Shown here piece by piece: positions 51,929 through 61,274 of a stretch of 64,000 nt of DNA. The DNA is taken from assembly GCF_900100015.1 (NCBI RefSeq), contig NZ_FNDD01000022.1, positions 33,114-97,113 of the forward strand. Reading direction: 5' to 3'. Both the position numbers and the translations under genes were made by a program. Each line of letters opens with the position of its first letter. Within the stretch, counting starts at the first letter, position 1. The notes below the pieces were generated by a model, which saw nothing but the letters and a program-made list of their open reading frames with translations, made no database searches and was not told the DNA's origin. This DNA comes from Vibrio xiamenensis (GTDB lineage Bacteria > Pseudomonadota > Gammaproteobacteria > Enterobacterales > Vibrionaceae).

Positions 51929-52687
51929 ATGACTTCTCCTTCTTCATCGCATTCAGGCTTTGTCTCTTTAGTCGGCGCAGGCCCGGGTGATCCGGACCTG
52001 CTGACGGTCAAAGGTCAGCGAGTCATCCAGCAGGCGCAAGTGGTGGTGTACGACCGTCTAGTTTCACCGGAAATACTGGCGCTTGCGAGCGATCAAGCAG
52101 AGATGATTTATGTCGGCAAAAAGCTCGATTATCACTGTGTCCCCCAAGATCAAATCAATCAATTGCTGGTGGAAAAAGCTCGCCTAGGTAAGCGTGTGGT
52201 CAGGCTCAAAGGCGGTGACCCGTTTATGTTTGGCCGCGGCGGAGAAGAGCTTGAAGCGCTGGCACAGCAAAATATCGCTTACGAAGTGGTGCCTGGAATA
52301 ACGGCGGCGGCTGGCGCAACGGCGTATGCAGGCATTCCGCTAACTCATCGCGATCACGCGCAAACGGTGCAGTTTATCACCGGGCATGTTCAGCAAAATG
52401 GCCAAGAGATCGATTGGTCATCGCTTGCTCATCAAAACCATACTTTGGTGTTTTACATGGGCCTCAAGCAGTCAGAACACATTGAGCAACAGCTGCTAAA
52501 GCAAGGGCTGGATGACAACACGCCGGTTGCCGTTATCGAAAATGGCACTCGCCGTGAACAGCGAGTGCTAAGTGGCACACTGAATCAGCTATCGGCATTG
52601 GCGCAGCAGGCAAAAAGTCCGGCTTTGATCGTGGTCGGCAGTGTCACTCTGCTTCATCATCGCTTGGGGTGGTTTCAGCGCGATTAA
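51929..52687 (+). CDS. cobA: Uroporphyrinogen-III C-methyltransferase
   Basis: The 252-residue SAM-dependent enzyme methylates uroporphyrinogen III twice to precorrin-2, the entry to siroheme. Family motifs 'VGAGPGDPDLLTVKG', 'VVYDRLVSPEIL', 'LKGGDPFMFGRGGEE' and 'VVPGITAAAGATAYAGIPLT' are all present. The siroheme made is the cofactor of NirB nearby. CysG-type oxidase/chelatase domains are absent. AGGTAAG precedes the ATG. An unusual tandem repeat lies just upstream. Confidence 0.95.
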   Translation: MTSPSSSHSGFVSLVGAGPGDPDLLTVKGQRVIQQAQVVVYDRLVSPEILALASDQAEMIYVGKKLDYHCVPQDQINQLLVEKARLGKRVVRLKGGDPFMFGRGGEELEALAQQNIAYEVVPGITAAAGATAYAGIPLTHRDHAQTVQFITGHVQQNGQEIDWSSLAHQNHTLVFYMGLKQSEHIEQQLLKQGLDDNTPVAVIENGTRREQRVLSGTLNQLSALAQQAKSPALIVVGSVTLLHHRLGWFQRD

Positions 52688-52698
52688 ACTGTTGTGAT

Positions 52699-52740
52699 AA
52701 TGAGATTAATTATTTTTAGTTAATGATAACCAATTGCATT
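52699..52740. promoter_or_regulatory. Two Fur boxes upstream of the FhuF-type reductase gene
   Basis: AATGAGATTAATTATTTTT (52699-52717) and AATGATAACCAATTGCATT (52722-52740) each match the 19-bp Fur consensus at 16 of 19 positions. Their starts are 23 bases apart, suitable for cooperative Fur binding. Confidence 0.68.
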
Positions 52741-52819
52741 CATCCGCCGCTGACGATATTCTTGATGCCTTAGTACACTTTTTCGTTAGGTACGTTTCGT
52801 CAGTTACGTTCGTTAGTCT

Positions 52820-53545
52820 ATGGTTGCATCGTCGTTTTTCTCTCAGCTTCATTCCAAGTCGTCACAATTAACGCCTTACCTGCGTGGCTACCAAGGTGAA
52901 GTGGCGTTGAATGCGGTCATTCCTCAGCAAGATAATCAAGCGGTGATCGAAGCGTTGTTCTCCCAACTTGAACAAGATCACCCAGAAGCGGGCAATGCCT
53001 ATTGGCTGACTCGCACTTGGTCATTGCTGTGCTGGCAGCCTGTGTATTTGGCATTTATCTCGGTTTATCAACTCAAATCGGTACCACCGCTGGCAAGTAT
53101 GGTGCAGTACGTCAGCGACAACTTTATCTCCGGCTATCAATTTCAGCGTCACACTGTCACCCAAGGTGGCGTTAAAGCCTTGATTGAGTGTGCTGGGCGA
53201 GAGTTGCGCGCTTTGCTTGATGATTATCGAGAGCAAATGGCGACTTGGACCCGCATTCGCCCAGGTTTTGCAGACCATTTACTTGGCGATGTGGTGATGA
53301 GCTGTTTGCTTAATGCTCATCAATCTGGAGAGTTGGATGAAGCGTCACTTCGCGCTCATTGCCAGTGGTGGCTTGAAGCTTGTCAGTTACCGCTATCTCT
53401 CGCCAATACACTTTTCCATGCACCGATATCGAGCGAAATCATCCAAATACGAAAAAGTTGCTGTCTGGTTTACAAGTGCCACGGACGTGGCCTTTGTGGT
53501 AATTGCCCGCGCCATGAAGACAACAAAAAGCGGCTATCGCAATGA
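52820..53545 (+). CDS. FhuF-type ferric-siderophore reductase
   Basis: The 241-residue protein ends in the FhuF-type [2Fe-2S] motif C-C-x10-C-x2-C: C214, C215, C226 and C229 ('SCCLVYKCHGRGLCGNCPR'). FhuF-like proteins reduce iron in imported hydroxamate siderophores in the cytosol. The rest of the chain is helical and weakly conserved. Two Fur boxes lie upstream. The ATG at 52820 has a weak ribosome site (CGTTAGTCT). It stands just ahead of the TonB operon, in keeping with a role in siderophore use. Confidence 0.85.
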   Translation: MVASSFFSQLHSKSSQLTPYLRGYQGEVALNAVIPQQDNQAVIEALFSQLEQDHPEAGNAYWLTRTWSLLCWQPVYLAFISVYQLKSVPPLASMVQYVSDNFISGYQFQRHTVTQGGVKALIECAGRELRALLDDYREQMATWTRIRPGFADHLLGDVVMSCLLNAHQSGELDEASLRAHCQWWLEACQLPLSLANTLFHAPISSEIIQIRKSCCLVYKCHGRGLCGNCPRHEDNKKRLSQ

Positions 53546-53642
53546 TTCATTGATAAAAATCTCATCAAACACTTACTAGGAGTGTTGTTATTTGTTTTTC
53601 ATCATTGGAATTAACGTCAAAAATCGTTAGTATGGGCTCGAA

Positions 53643-53666
53643 TTGATAATGAGATTTCTTATCAAC
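53643..53666. promoter_or_regulatory. Fur box upstream of the TonB operon
   Basis: TTGATAA and TTATCAA form an inverted repeat around nine bases (53643-53665); the included AATGAGATTTCTTATCAAC matches the Fur consensus with four mismatches. It lies 41 bases before the DUF3450 gene. Confidence 0.65.
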
Positions 53667-53705
53667 TTTGCCGTATGACTTCTTCAATAGTAATCGATCA
53701 CTGAT

Positions 53706-54473
53706 ATGAACTTAATGAAACCCAGCTTAGCCCTGATATTAGCGGCTTGTTATTCATCTTCTTACGCAGCGAATTCGCTGAGCAATGCACAAGCGGTGCA
53801 AAGCCAGACTAACTCTGCATCTGCGGCGAGCCAAAAAGCCATCGATAAAAGCGCTGTGAACACACTTGAGCTGCGTGGCGATATCGAGCGACTTCAAGAA
53901 GAAGTCAAAAATATGAAAGTGTACCGCGACCACTTAGCGGCCTTGGTTGAAAACCAACAAGGCGAAGCCGATAGTCTTGCGGTGCAAATTGATGAAATTA
54001 AAGATACGCGTCAAGGCATTGTACCGTTGATGTACGCCATGCTTGATGGTCTGAAAAAAGTCGTGGCAGACGATAAGCCGATCAAATTGGCTCAGCGTCA
54101 AGCACGTATCGAGAAACTCGATGCACTGATGACCCGCGCCGATGTCAGTGATGCAGAGAAATATCGCCGTATTTTGGAAGCCTACCAAATCGAAATGGAT
54201 TACGGCACTAAACTTGAGGCTTACCAAGGCGACATCACCATCGATGGTCAAAACCGTCAAGCCGATATTCTCCACCTAGGCCGCATCTCTCTGATTGCCC
54301 GCAATTTTGACCAAAGCGAATACTGGACGTGGAACCAGCAAGCACAAACATGGCAAAGCGTCGATGCATCGATGCAGCCACAGTTGAATAAAGCGTTTAG
54401 CGTGGCGATGCAACAAGCGGCGCCAAGTTTATTAACCCTGCCTGTCTCTTTAGCGCAAGGAGAGGAGAACTAA
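53706..54473 (+). CDS. DUF3450 protein of the TonB2-type operon
   Basis: The 255-residue protein has a signal peptide ('MNLMKPSLALILAACYSSSY', cleavage near 'SYAA'), a coiled coil (about 50-100) and a helical C-terminal part. In Vibrio TonB2 operons a DUF3450 protein precedes TtpC, exactly as here. The role is presumed to be in the periplasm, assisting energy transfer. A Fur box lies upstream. The next gene starts one base after its stop. Confidence 0.9.
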   Translation: MNLMKPSLALILAACYSSSYAANSLSNAQAVQSQTNSASAASQKAIDKSAVNTLELRGDIERLQEEVKNMKVYRDHLAALVENQQGEADSLAVQIDEIKDTRQGIVPLMYAMLDGLKKVVADDKPIKLAQRQARIEKLDALMTRADVSDAEKYRRILEAYQIEMDYGTKLEAYQGDITIDGQNRQADILHLGRISLIARNFDQSEYWTWNQQAQTWQSVDASMQPQLNKAFSVAMQQAAPSLLTLPVSLAQGEEN

Positions 54474-54474
54474 G

Positions 54475-55836
54475 ATGAAATTGCATACTCTCTCTATTGC
54501 ACTGCTTTCAGTGACAATGTCACTAAATCTTCATGCCGCTGACACGTTAACCAGTGCGGCAAAAGCCGATCAGAAACAGCAACTGCAACACAACAGCCAG
54601 CGTGAAGCGGGCTTCAAAATGACTGAGAAAGAACTCAGCGCAATGAAAGCGAAGTTGGTTGCCGAGCGCGATGCGCTGCAAAAGCAAACCGACAGCTTGA
54701 CGCAGACATTTAGCCAAAATGAAGACAAATTAGCGCGCCTTGAAGAGCAGCTGCGTTTAGAAAGTGGCAGTCTAGGAGAAGTGTTTGGCGTTGTGCGCCA
54801 AAACGCCAAAGAGCTACAAAGTGAAATTCATCAATCGGTAACAAAAACCGATCGCAATCAGTTTGCATCTGTAGTTGACGATATCGTGGCGGCAAAATCG
54901 TTGCCTTCGATCAAACAGCTAAAAGGTTTGTGGCAGGCATTTGAAGAGCAAATCAAAGCCAGCGGCGAAGCAGCGAGCACCCAAATTAAATTTGTGGATG
55001 GCCAAGGCAAAACTGAGCAAGTCAAAGCCGAGCGTATTGGCGCATTTGGCTTAGTGACCGACCAAGGTTATGTCGATTGGAAAGGCGATAAAAACGAAGC
55101 GCAAGGCTTTGCGAAGCAGCCTGAAAATGGCCCAACGTTATCAAGCCTCTCAGCGCTTAACCAAGGCGGCATCGTCAATATGGTGGTCGACCCATCGCGA
55201 GGCGTGATGATTGACCAACTTGCTTTAGAGCCAACAACGATGGAGCGCCTGCAAGCTGGCGGCGTGGTCGGTAAGATCATTCTTGGTTTGTTGGTGATCG
55301 GTATTGTTATCGCGCTGGTTCGCGGTACTAGCCTAGCGCTTGCGCGACAAAAAATTCGCGCTCAGCTGAAAAATCCGCAAAATCCCGGCAATAACCCGCT
55401 TGGCCGTGTGCTCGGTGTGTACAGCAAAGAACAAAACCGCAGCGTTGAATCCCTTGAACTGCGTTTACTCGAAGCGGTGGTTGATGAGCAATCAAGCCTA
55501 GAAAAAGGCTTATCAATGCTTAAGCTACTTGCGGCGCTTGCGCCTATGCTCGGCCTTTTGGGTACTGTCACCGGGATGATTGATACGTTCCAAGTTATCA
55601 CTCAGTTTGGTAACGGCGATCCAAAAGTTATGGCAGGCGGTATTTCGATGGCGCTGGTGACCACGGTTCTTGGTTTGGTTGCGGCGATGCCACTTCTGTT
55701 GGCTCACAATTTCTTGAGCTCACAAGCCGAACACATTCGCAATATTTTAGAGAAACAAGGCATCGGTTTGGTCGCGGCGCAGGCCGAGAAAGATCAAACC
55801 GTCAATCATAGTGCGCCGGTTGGGAACGCAGCCTAA
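54475..55836 (+). CDS. ttpC: TtpC, MotA/TolQ/ExbB-type energiser protein
   Basis: The 453-residue protein has a signal-like N-terminus, a periplasmic coiled-coil region (about 25-250) and a C-terminal MotA/TolQ/ExbB proton-channel domain with three spans ('GKIILGLLVIGIVIAL', 'APMLGLLGTVTGMIDTF', 'MALVTTVLGLVAAMPLLLA'). It is the TtpC component needed by Vibrio TonB2 systems. Its ATG is one base after the DUF3450 stop, and its TAA touches the exbB ATG (TAATG). Confidence 0.94.
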   Translation: MKLHTLSIALLSVTMSLNLHAADTLTSAAKADQKQQLQHNSQREAGFKMTEKELSAMKAKLVAERDALQKQTDSLTQTFSQNEDKLARLEEQLRLESGSLGEVFGVVRQNAKELQSEIHQSVTKTDRNQFASVVDDIVAAKSLPSIKQLKGLWQAFEEQIKASGEAASTQIKFVDGQGKTEQVKAERIGAFGLVTDQGYVDWKGDKNEAQGFAKQPENGPTLSSLSALNQGGIVNMVVDPSRGVMIDQLALEPTTMERLQAGGVVGKIILGLLVIGIVIALVRGTSLALARQKIRAQLKNPQNPGNNPLGRVLGVYSKEQNRSVESLELRLLEAVVDEQSSLEKGLSMLKLLAALAPMLGLLGTVTGMIDTFQVITQFGNGDPKVMAGGISMALVTTVLGLVAAMPLLLAHNFLSSQAEHIRNILEKQGIGLVAAQAEKDQTVNHSAPVGNAA

Positions 55837-56399
55837 TGAGTAGCGTTAACCTTTTCGCATGGCTACCAAATGCGCTTGCGCATACTGACTGGGCAGTCTC
55901 GCTGCAACAGTTTATGGAGCAGGGCGGTCAGGTGCTTTGGTGGCTTGCCGCAGTCGTTGCGCTGTATTGGCTTTTGATTGTGGAACGAGCGCTGTATTTG
56001 CTGTTTTCCTTTCCAAAGCAGCGTTCAGTGTGGATCTCCGAGTGGCAAAAGCGCAGTGAACAGCATTCTTGGTATGCCCGTTCGATTCGTGAAGGCTGGC
56101 TTGGACAAGCGCAAAGCGAATTGATGCAAAACCTCAATCTCATCAAAGTGTTGGTGTCTATTTGCCCAATGCTAGGTTTGCTAGGCACCGTGACTGGCAT
56201 GATTTCAGTGTTTGATGTGATGGCCAACCAAGGCAGCAGTAACCCGAAATTAATGGCCGCAGGTATTTCTCTTGCCACTTTACCAACCATGGCTGGCATG
56301 GTGGCAGCGCTGGCAGGCATGTTCGTCCATGCGCGTTTAGTCAAAGCTTGTCAGCTTCGAGAGTTGAAATTAGAAAAATCTTTGAGGAGTCAGAAGTGA
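55836..56399 (+). CDS. exbB: Biopolymer transport protein ExbB
   Basis: The 187-residue inner-membrane protein has three spans and the MotA/TolQ/ExbB core 'CPMLGLLGTVTGMISVFDVM'. With ExbD and TtpC it harvests the proton gradient for TonB. It begins in the last base of ttpC (TAATG) and ends in a GTGA overlap with exbD. Confidence 0.95.
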   Translation: MSSVNLFAWLPNALAHTDWAVSLQQFMEQGGQVLWWLAAVVALYWLLIVERALYLLFSFPKQRSVWISEWQKRSEQHSWYARSIREGWLGQAQSELMQNLNLIKVLVSICPMLGLLGTVTGMISVFDVMANQGSSNPKLMAAGISLATLPTMAGMVAALAGMFVHARLVKACQLRELKLEKSLRSQK

Positions 56400-56800
56400 G
56401 ACTCGGTAGACGTCATTCAAAAACAGAAGAAGCGCAGATCGATTTAACCTCGATGCTAGATATCGTCTTCATTATGTTGATCTTCTTTATTGTAACCAGC
56501 TCATTTGTGCGTGAGTCCGGAGTTGAGGTGAATCGTCCTCAAGCCTCGCACGCTGTTAGTCAAAAGGATGCCGGTATTTTTGTCGCGATTACATCCGCGA
56601 ACGATATCTACATCGATAAACGTATGGTCGATGCTGAGCGTGTACAGGCGACCTTAGAGCATTTAATTTTGGATAAGCCGGATGCCTCATTGGTTATCCA
56701 AGCCGATGAACATGCTTATAACGGTACTGTGGTCAAAGTGATGGATGCCGCCAAAGGCGCTGGTGTGAAGAACATCGCCTTGGCTGCGGAGAATAAATAG
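56396..56800 (+). CDS. exbD: Biopolymer transport protein ExbD
   Basis: The 134-residue single-span protein has the conserved 'IDLTSMLDIVFIMLIFFIVT' with the functional aspartate in 'MLDIVF', and a periplasmic domain. The start is a GTG at 56396 overlapping the exbB stop, with AGGAG eight bases upstream; a longer frame to 56348 is exbB sequence. Its TAG overlaps the tonB GTG. Confidence 0.95.
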   Translation: MRLGRRHSKTEEAQIDLTSMLDIVFIMLIFFIVTSSFVRESGVEVNRPQASHAVSQKDAGIFVAITSANDIYIDKRMVDAERVQATLEHLILDKPDASLVIQADEHAYNGTVVKVMDAAKGAGVKNIALAAENK

Positions 56801-57423
56801 TGAAACGTCTGATGCTTGCCGCGCCAGTCGCGGTTGTTATGGCGTTTGCGGTGTTTTCGTTTATGGCTTGGATGGTGGACAACGGCAATCGCAAGCCGCC
56901 GGCGTCTAAACCAGCACTGAGTTTCAACATGGTGATGGTGGAACACGAACAAGACGTTCAGCGCCGCCACCGTAGCGTGCCAGACAAACCGAAAATGCCT
57001 GAGGCGCCAAAGCAGAGCCCAGTAAGCGATGTGAGTAGTGCTGAAGTTTCGCCAATGAACAGTATTGAATCGCTGCCCGCGCTTGGCCTGGATACCAGCA
57101 TTCATGGTTTGGCGATCGACGCACCGACGTTTGGGGATTTTGGTGTAAACCAACAGGCGATGCCCATTACGCGAGTGGAACCTGTGTACCCAGCTCGGGC
57201 GCAAAAGCGCCGTATTGAAGGTTTTGTCTCGCTACGTTTCACCATAGATAAAACTGGTCGTCCAACCGATATCGAGGTAGTTGATTCAGAGCCAAAACGT
57301 ATCTTTGACAGGGAAGCGGTTCGAGCGTTGGGTAAATGGAAGTATCAACCGCAGATTATTGATGGCAAAGCTGTTGAACAGCCAGGCCAGACAGTAAAAG
57401 TGGAGTTTAAATTAGCAAAATGA
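56800..57423 (+). CDS. tonB: Energy transducer TonB
   Basis: The 207-residue protein starts at a GTG (TAGTG overlap) with an N-terminal anchor ('LMLAAPVAVVMAFAVFSFMA'), a short proline-containing spacer and the TonB C-terminal domain with the 'VEPVYPARAQKRRIEGFVSL' YP motif. It passes energy to TonB receptors such as the two in this window. The short spacer is typical of Vibrio TonB2 rather than TonB1. It ends in an ATGA overlap with the TPR gene. Confidence 0.95.
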   Translation: MKRLMLAAPVAVVMAFAVFSFMAWMVDNGNRKPPASKPALSFNMVMVEHEQDVQRRHRSVPDKPKMPEAPKQSPVSDVSSAEVSPMNSIESLPALGLDTSIHGLAIDAPTFGDFGVNQQAMPITRVEPVYPARAQKRRIEGFVSLRFTIDKTGRPTDIEVVDSEPKRIFDREAVRALGKWKYQPQIIDGKAVEQPGQTVKVEFKLAK

Positions 57424-58601
57424 TCAGACGAATTTTTTACTCAGTTCCTTTGCTAACGCTTTCGATGGCATCGTTTGCTGCGCCGCAGCTTAGCCAGTAC
57501 ACGGCAATTCGCGTGCAAAAAGCCAATGAGTTAGCGCTAAAAGAACAATTTCAGCCAGCAATTCAAGTGTTGGATTCAATCGAGTCGTCACGTGAATACG
57601 ATACCGCTTATGTTGAGCGCATGCTTGGCGTGTTCTATTGGCAAGCGGGCAACGCCAAACAAGCGATCAGCCATTTAAGCCAAGCGGTGAATAGCCATCA
57701 GCTTGAAGATGAAGCTGGCTGGGCGACTGAACGTATGTTGGCCGATCTATTGATGACTCATCAAGAGTATCAACAAGCGATTCCTCATTATCGTCAACTG
57801 ACCAAAAACGTGCCGCAGGGCAAAAAGGTTGACGAAGTCTGGATGCGACTTGCCCAGGCTCATTATCAGCTAGAGCAGTGGCCGGAAGTATTGAGCACGC
57901 TGACGCAATACCAAAAGTATCAGCCGATCAATAAAGTACCGACCTTATCGCTTAAGTTGGGCGCAGAAATGGCGCTTGAGCGCTGGAAAGCGGCGATTCC
58001 GACTCTAGAAGCGCTAATTAGCTTAGAGCCGGATAAGTTCTCTTGGTGGCGTCAGCTTGTTGGTCTGCAATTACAAACCAAACAGTATGGTAAAGCTTTA
58101 GATACGCTCGCGTTAGCTAAGCTAAAAAAATTTCCATTGAAAGATTCTGATTTGCGCTTGCTGGCGCAGTTGTATGCACAGCGCGGAATTCCTGAGCGTG
58201 CCGCCATGGTGCTTGGCGAACTGCCCGATGCGAATAGTGATATTAAGCTTATCACTCAACAAGCTGTGTATTGGCAGCAAGCCAAAGAGTGGGATAGTGC
58301 GATTGAATCTTGGCAACTTGCAGCGAAACACGACAGCAAATATCAGTGGAACTTAGCCGAGTTATTATTGCAGCAAGGGCAGTATCAAAGTGCGATTGCG
58401 GCGTTAGAGCAAGTCAAAGATGCCGATAAACAGCGGCAAGTATTATTGGCGAAGGCAAGAGCGCATTACAAACTCGATAATCTTGATAAAGCGCTGGTTG
58501 AAGCCAAACAGGCGCACAATATTAAACACTCTGAAGAGTCTGAAAACTGGATCAAGTTTTTGACGAACTTGCGTAAAACCCAGCAGGGTGTTGATAGTTA
58601 A
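57420..58601 (+). CDS. TPR-repeat periplasmic protein of the TonB2-type operon
   Basis: The 393-residue product has a signal peptide ('MIRRIFYSVPLLTLSMASFA', cleavage near 'SFAAP') and tetratricopeptide repeats throughout. Vibrio TonB2 operons end with such a TPR gene. Its exact role is unknown; a scaffold in the periplasm is likely. The start overlaps the tonB stop (ATGA), and a terminator follows 60 bases after its stop. Confidence 0.92.
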   Translation: MIRRIFYSVPLLTLSMASFAAPQLSQYTAIRVQKANELALKEQFQPAIQVLDSIESSREYDTAYVERMLGVFYWQAGNAKQAISHLSQAVNSHQLEDEAGWATERMLADLLMTHQEYQQAIPHYRQLTKNVPQGKKVDEVWMRLAQAHYQLEQWPEVLSTLTQYQKYQPINKVPTLSLKLGAEMALERWKAAIPTLEALISLEPDKFSWWRQLVGLQLQTKQYGKALDTLALAKLKKFPLKDSDLRLLAQLYAQRGIPERAAMVLGELPDANSDIKLITQQAVYWQQAKEWDSAIESWQLAAKHDSKYQWNLAELLLQQGQYQSAIAALEQVKDADKQRQVLLAKARAHYKLDNLDKALVEAKQAHNIKHSEESENWIKFLTNLRKTQQGVDS

Positions 58602-58664
58602 GCACTGAGCGAATGTGCTTTTCGTACTAGCTTGTTTCGTACAATTCGCTTTTTACTGATCATA

Positions 58665-58691
58665 AAAAAGGATGCCAATTGGCATCCTTTT
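58665..58691. terminator. Bidirectional intrinsic terminator
   Basis: AAAAAGGATGCC and GGCATCCTTTT form a strong stem around AATT, between the TonB operon and the convergent outer-membrane barrel gene. Confidence 0.85.
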
Positions 58692-58732
58692 GTCTATTCA
58701 TCGTATTAGCAAATGTGCTAATTGCTCTGCGC

Positions 58733-59275
58733 TTAGAAGTAGAAGCGAGTACCGAATACGATGTTAGTGAAGCTGTCTTCAAGACCGTCTTTAGTTACGT
58801 TGATGTCGTCAGTTGCGATGTTGTAGTTAACTTCAGCACTTAGAGCAACACTTGGGTTTACGAAGTATTTCAGACCCAAAGCCATTTTGAAGTTAAGAGC
58901 GTTATTAGTACCGTCGCCCCAATCTGCATCGCCGTTGCCATCTTTGTAGTCAAGGTTAGCAAATTGAGCTGCAGCGCCAACGTAAGGTACGAAATCAGTA
59001 GAGTTAGTGAAGTTATACTCAGTGAATGCACCTAGATCGAAGCGTTTGTTGTGCTCAGACATGTTCATGCCTAGAGTACCACCCACTTCCCAGTTATCCA
59101 TGATGAAGTAACCGTAAGAAGAATCTAGGATTAGTTGGTAATCATCAGAGTAATCAAGGTTTAGGTTACCTTGAAGAGACATTTCTTGTGTGCCTTTGTC
59201 TAGCAATACCGCTGCTTGAGAGAATGCAGAAACAGAAGCCATTACTAGGCCTAGCGCTAACGTAGTTTTTTTCAT
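58733..59275 (-). CDS. Small outer-membrane beta-barrel protein
   Basis: The 180-residue protein has a signal peptide (cleavage near 'SQAAVL') and an alternating aromatic/hydrophobic strand pattern ending in phenylalanine ('NIVFGTRFYF'), as expected of an eight-stranded outer-membrane barrel (OmpA/OmpX-like fold). It is not OmpW. Codon choice looks biased to a high-expression set, suggesting an abundant protein. AAGGATT lies before the ATG. Function unknown. Confidence 0.87.
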   Translation of the reverse strand: MKKTTLALGLVMASVSAFSQAAVLLDKGTQEMSLQGNLNLDYSDDYQLILDSSYGYFIMDNWEVGGTLGMNMSEHNKRFDLGAFTEYNFTNSTDFVPYVGAAAQFANLDYKDGNGDADWGDGTNNALNFKMALGLKYFVNPSVALSAEVNYNIATDDINVTKDGLEDSFTNIVFGTRFYF

Positions 59276-59544
59276 TTTATTAATCCTTATTTATTGCAAG
59301 AGCCTTTAAAGCTCGTGGCGATAAAATAGGATTCATTCGCTATGCAACTGTCAGAGTATTGTTAGCAAAATTGGCATCCGGTAAACGTCCAATTTTTGAG
59401 TATGGCGCTCTGTATGAATAGTGAGAGTTTGGTGAGGTCGGTGGTGAGCAAATACTCAACCACACAGTTTTGGCATGAAGTATGGTTAAATTTAAAAGTG
59501 TTAGGTTTAACGGGGTGCTTAGCTGTTAGCTATAGCGATTGGTG

Positions 59545-59766
59545 CTATTTATCGAAGCGGCAGCAAAACTCGGCGCGCCAGATCAAATCGTCACGTTGAG
59601 ACATGCTCTCTAAAACTTGCTCGCCAGATAACTGAGGAAAAGTGTGCTTCACTTTCACTTCCACATCATCACCCGCTTCATAAGCTCGCACATGAGTAAA
59701 CGTGCTGGATAAATTACGAGATAACATTGATGTTGATAAACAGATGCCAAAGACGTCACGTTCCAT
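59545..59766 (-). CDS. Small hypothetical protein, 73 residues
   Basis: The product begins at an ATG (59766) with AGAGGTG four bases upstream. It is soluble, with a cysteine at each end, and contains 'VEVKVKHTFPQLSGEQVLES'. I do not recognise it. A GTG two codons earlier lies within the ribosome site. The overlapping plus-strand frame at 59396-59599 lacks a ribosome site, so this one is preferred. Confidence 0.5.
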   Translation of the reverse strand: MERDVFGICLSTSMLSRNLSSTFTHVRAYEAGDDVEVKVKHTFPQLSGEQVLESMSQRDDLIWRAEFCCRFDK

Positions 59767-60246
59767 ATTCACCTCTTGCTCCTTGCTGTCTTTTCCGTGC
59801 TAAGGAAAACTACGTTTAACCTGCAACGACTCACACTGGGCACAGGTTAAAAATCCATCTAAGAAATAAGTATAATCCGCAACTCAGATAGGCACATAAA
59901 ATATTCAACTATTTTGAGCGATTTTTGCACTCAAGTGACAGTCGTTACAGGGATGGCAACGGTTTAACGGTTAGGGAATGGGATAGCGGTCCATTTCTGG
60001 ACGATATTAAAAATTAGTTCTAGAGTTTAGCTGTTGTTGTTTCAATAGTTTGGCTCAGCTAGCACAATGATAAAATTGTCTGGCGTTTATCTCGCAATCT
60101 ACGATACATTCACATAAGCATTTATAAATATAAAGTTTATCAGTAGTATAAATACAAAGATGCAGTCGTCCTCCAGCGCAGAATTGAACGCTGGAAGCCG
60201 TTCGATTTACCTTGTTTAGAATACCAGTGATGAGTAAGAACCAATT
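59767..60246. other. 480-bp intergenic region ahead of cheV
   Basis: No gene is supported. The stretch holds an AT-rich block near 60110-60160 (CATTTATAAATATAAAG), a plausible promoter for cheV. I saw no strong palindrome or terminator. Confidence 0.5.
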
Positions 60247-61224
60247 ATGAGTGTTTCAAGTAGTACTATCCTGACCGAAAGTGGCACCAACGAACTTGAG
60301 ATCATCGAGTTCCACCTAGAAAAACAATTGCCTAATGGGAGTACCAAAACCTGCTATTACGGTATTAACGTTGCGAAAGTGCGCGAAGTGATTCAAGTGC
60401 CTGAAACGACCGACTATCCGAACGCCCAACCTCATATGATCGGTGTATTTTCATCGCGCGACGTGTTAACACCGTTAGTCGACTTAGCAGGCTGGCTGGG
60501 TGTACCGACTCGCAATGATATCCAAAAGAAATTTGTTATCGTGACCGATTTCAACCGTATGACGAATGGCTTTTTAATCGACAGCATTAGCCGCATCCAT
60601 CGTATTTCTTGGAATGATGTAGAATCGCCAAGCCAATTTCTCGAAGCGGGCGAACAAGATTGTGTGGTTGCTGTGGTACGTAAAGATGGCAACCTGATCA
60701 TGATTTTGGACTTTGAAAAGATCATCGCCGACATCAACCCAGAACTGAGTATGGAAAAGTACGATGTCAAAGTGGATAAAAGCGTCGATCTTAACCAAAA
60801 AATGGTCTCAAAACGCAATTCTAAAACCATCATGGTGGTAGATGATTCAGCATTTATCCGTAGCCTCATTCAAGACACGCTTAGCTCTGCAGGTTATAAC
60901 ATCATCGCGTGTAAAGACGGCGGTGAAGCTCATGACAAACTGATGGAAGTGGCCGGTGTGGCTAAAAACGAAAATATGAGCGTAGATGAACTGATTAACG
61001 CTGTAGTGACGGACGTTGAAATGCCACGTATGGACGGAATGCATTTAGTGAAACGCCTTCGCGACAGTGCAGCATACCACTCAACACCTATTGTGATGTT
61101 TTCATCGCTCATGAGTGACGATAACCGCGTTAAAGCACTTGCACTAGGTGCCAATGACACGATTACCAAACCCGAAATTGGCAAGATGGTCGCCATGATG
61201 GACAAATACGTGTTCGGTAGCTAA
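60247..61224 (+). CDS. cheV: Chemotaxis coupling protein CheV
   Basis: The 325-residue cytosolic protein joins a CheW-like domain (about 15-175) to a receiver domain (about 198-320). The phosphoacceptor is D256 in 'VVTDVEMPRMDG', with the conserved 'VVDDSAFIR' and lysine in 'TITKPEIG'. CheV couples receptors to CheA and adapts by phosphorylation. The gene is monocistronic and ends in a terminator. One chemoreceptor lies 19 kb to the left. Confidence 0.95.
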   Translation: MSVSSSTILTESGTNELEIIEFHLEKQLPNGSTKTCYYGINVAKVREVIQVPETTDYPNAQPHMIGVFSSRDVLTPLVDLAGWLGVPTRNDIQKKFVIVTDFNRMTNGFLIDSISRIHRISWNDVESPSQFLEAGEQDCVVAVVRKDGNLIMILDFEKIIADINPELSMEKYDVKVDKSVDLNQKMVSKRNSKTIMVVDDSAFIRSLIQDTLSSAGYNIIACKDGGEAHDKLMEVAGVAKNENMSVDELINAVVTDVEMPRMDGMHLVKRLRDSAAYHSTPIVMFSSLMSDDNRVKALALGANDTITKPEIGKMVAMMDKYVFGS

Positions 61225-61244
61225 CCGACAAATTATGTAATGTG

Positions 61245-61274
61245 AACCCGAGCTTTGGCTCGGGTTTGTTTTTT
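61245..61274 (+). terminator. Intrinsic terminator of cheV
   Basis: AACCCGAGC and GCTCGGGTT flank TTTG and are followed by TGTTTTTT. Confidence 0.85.

Noticed and set aside
59396..59599. 67-residue plus-strand frame between the outer-membrane barrel and cheV
   Set aside because: No ribosome site, and it overlaps a minus-strand frame with a good one.
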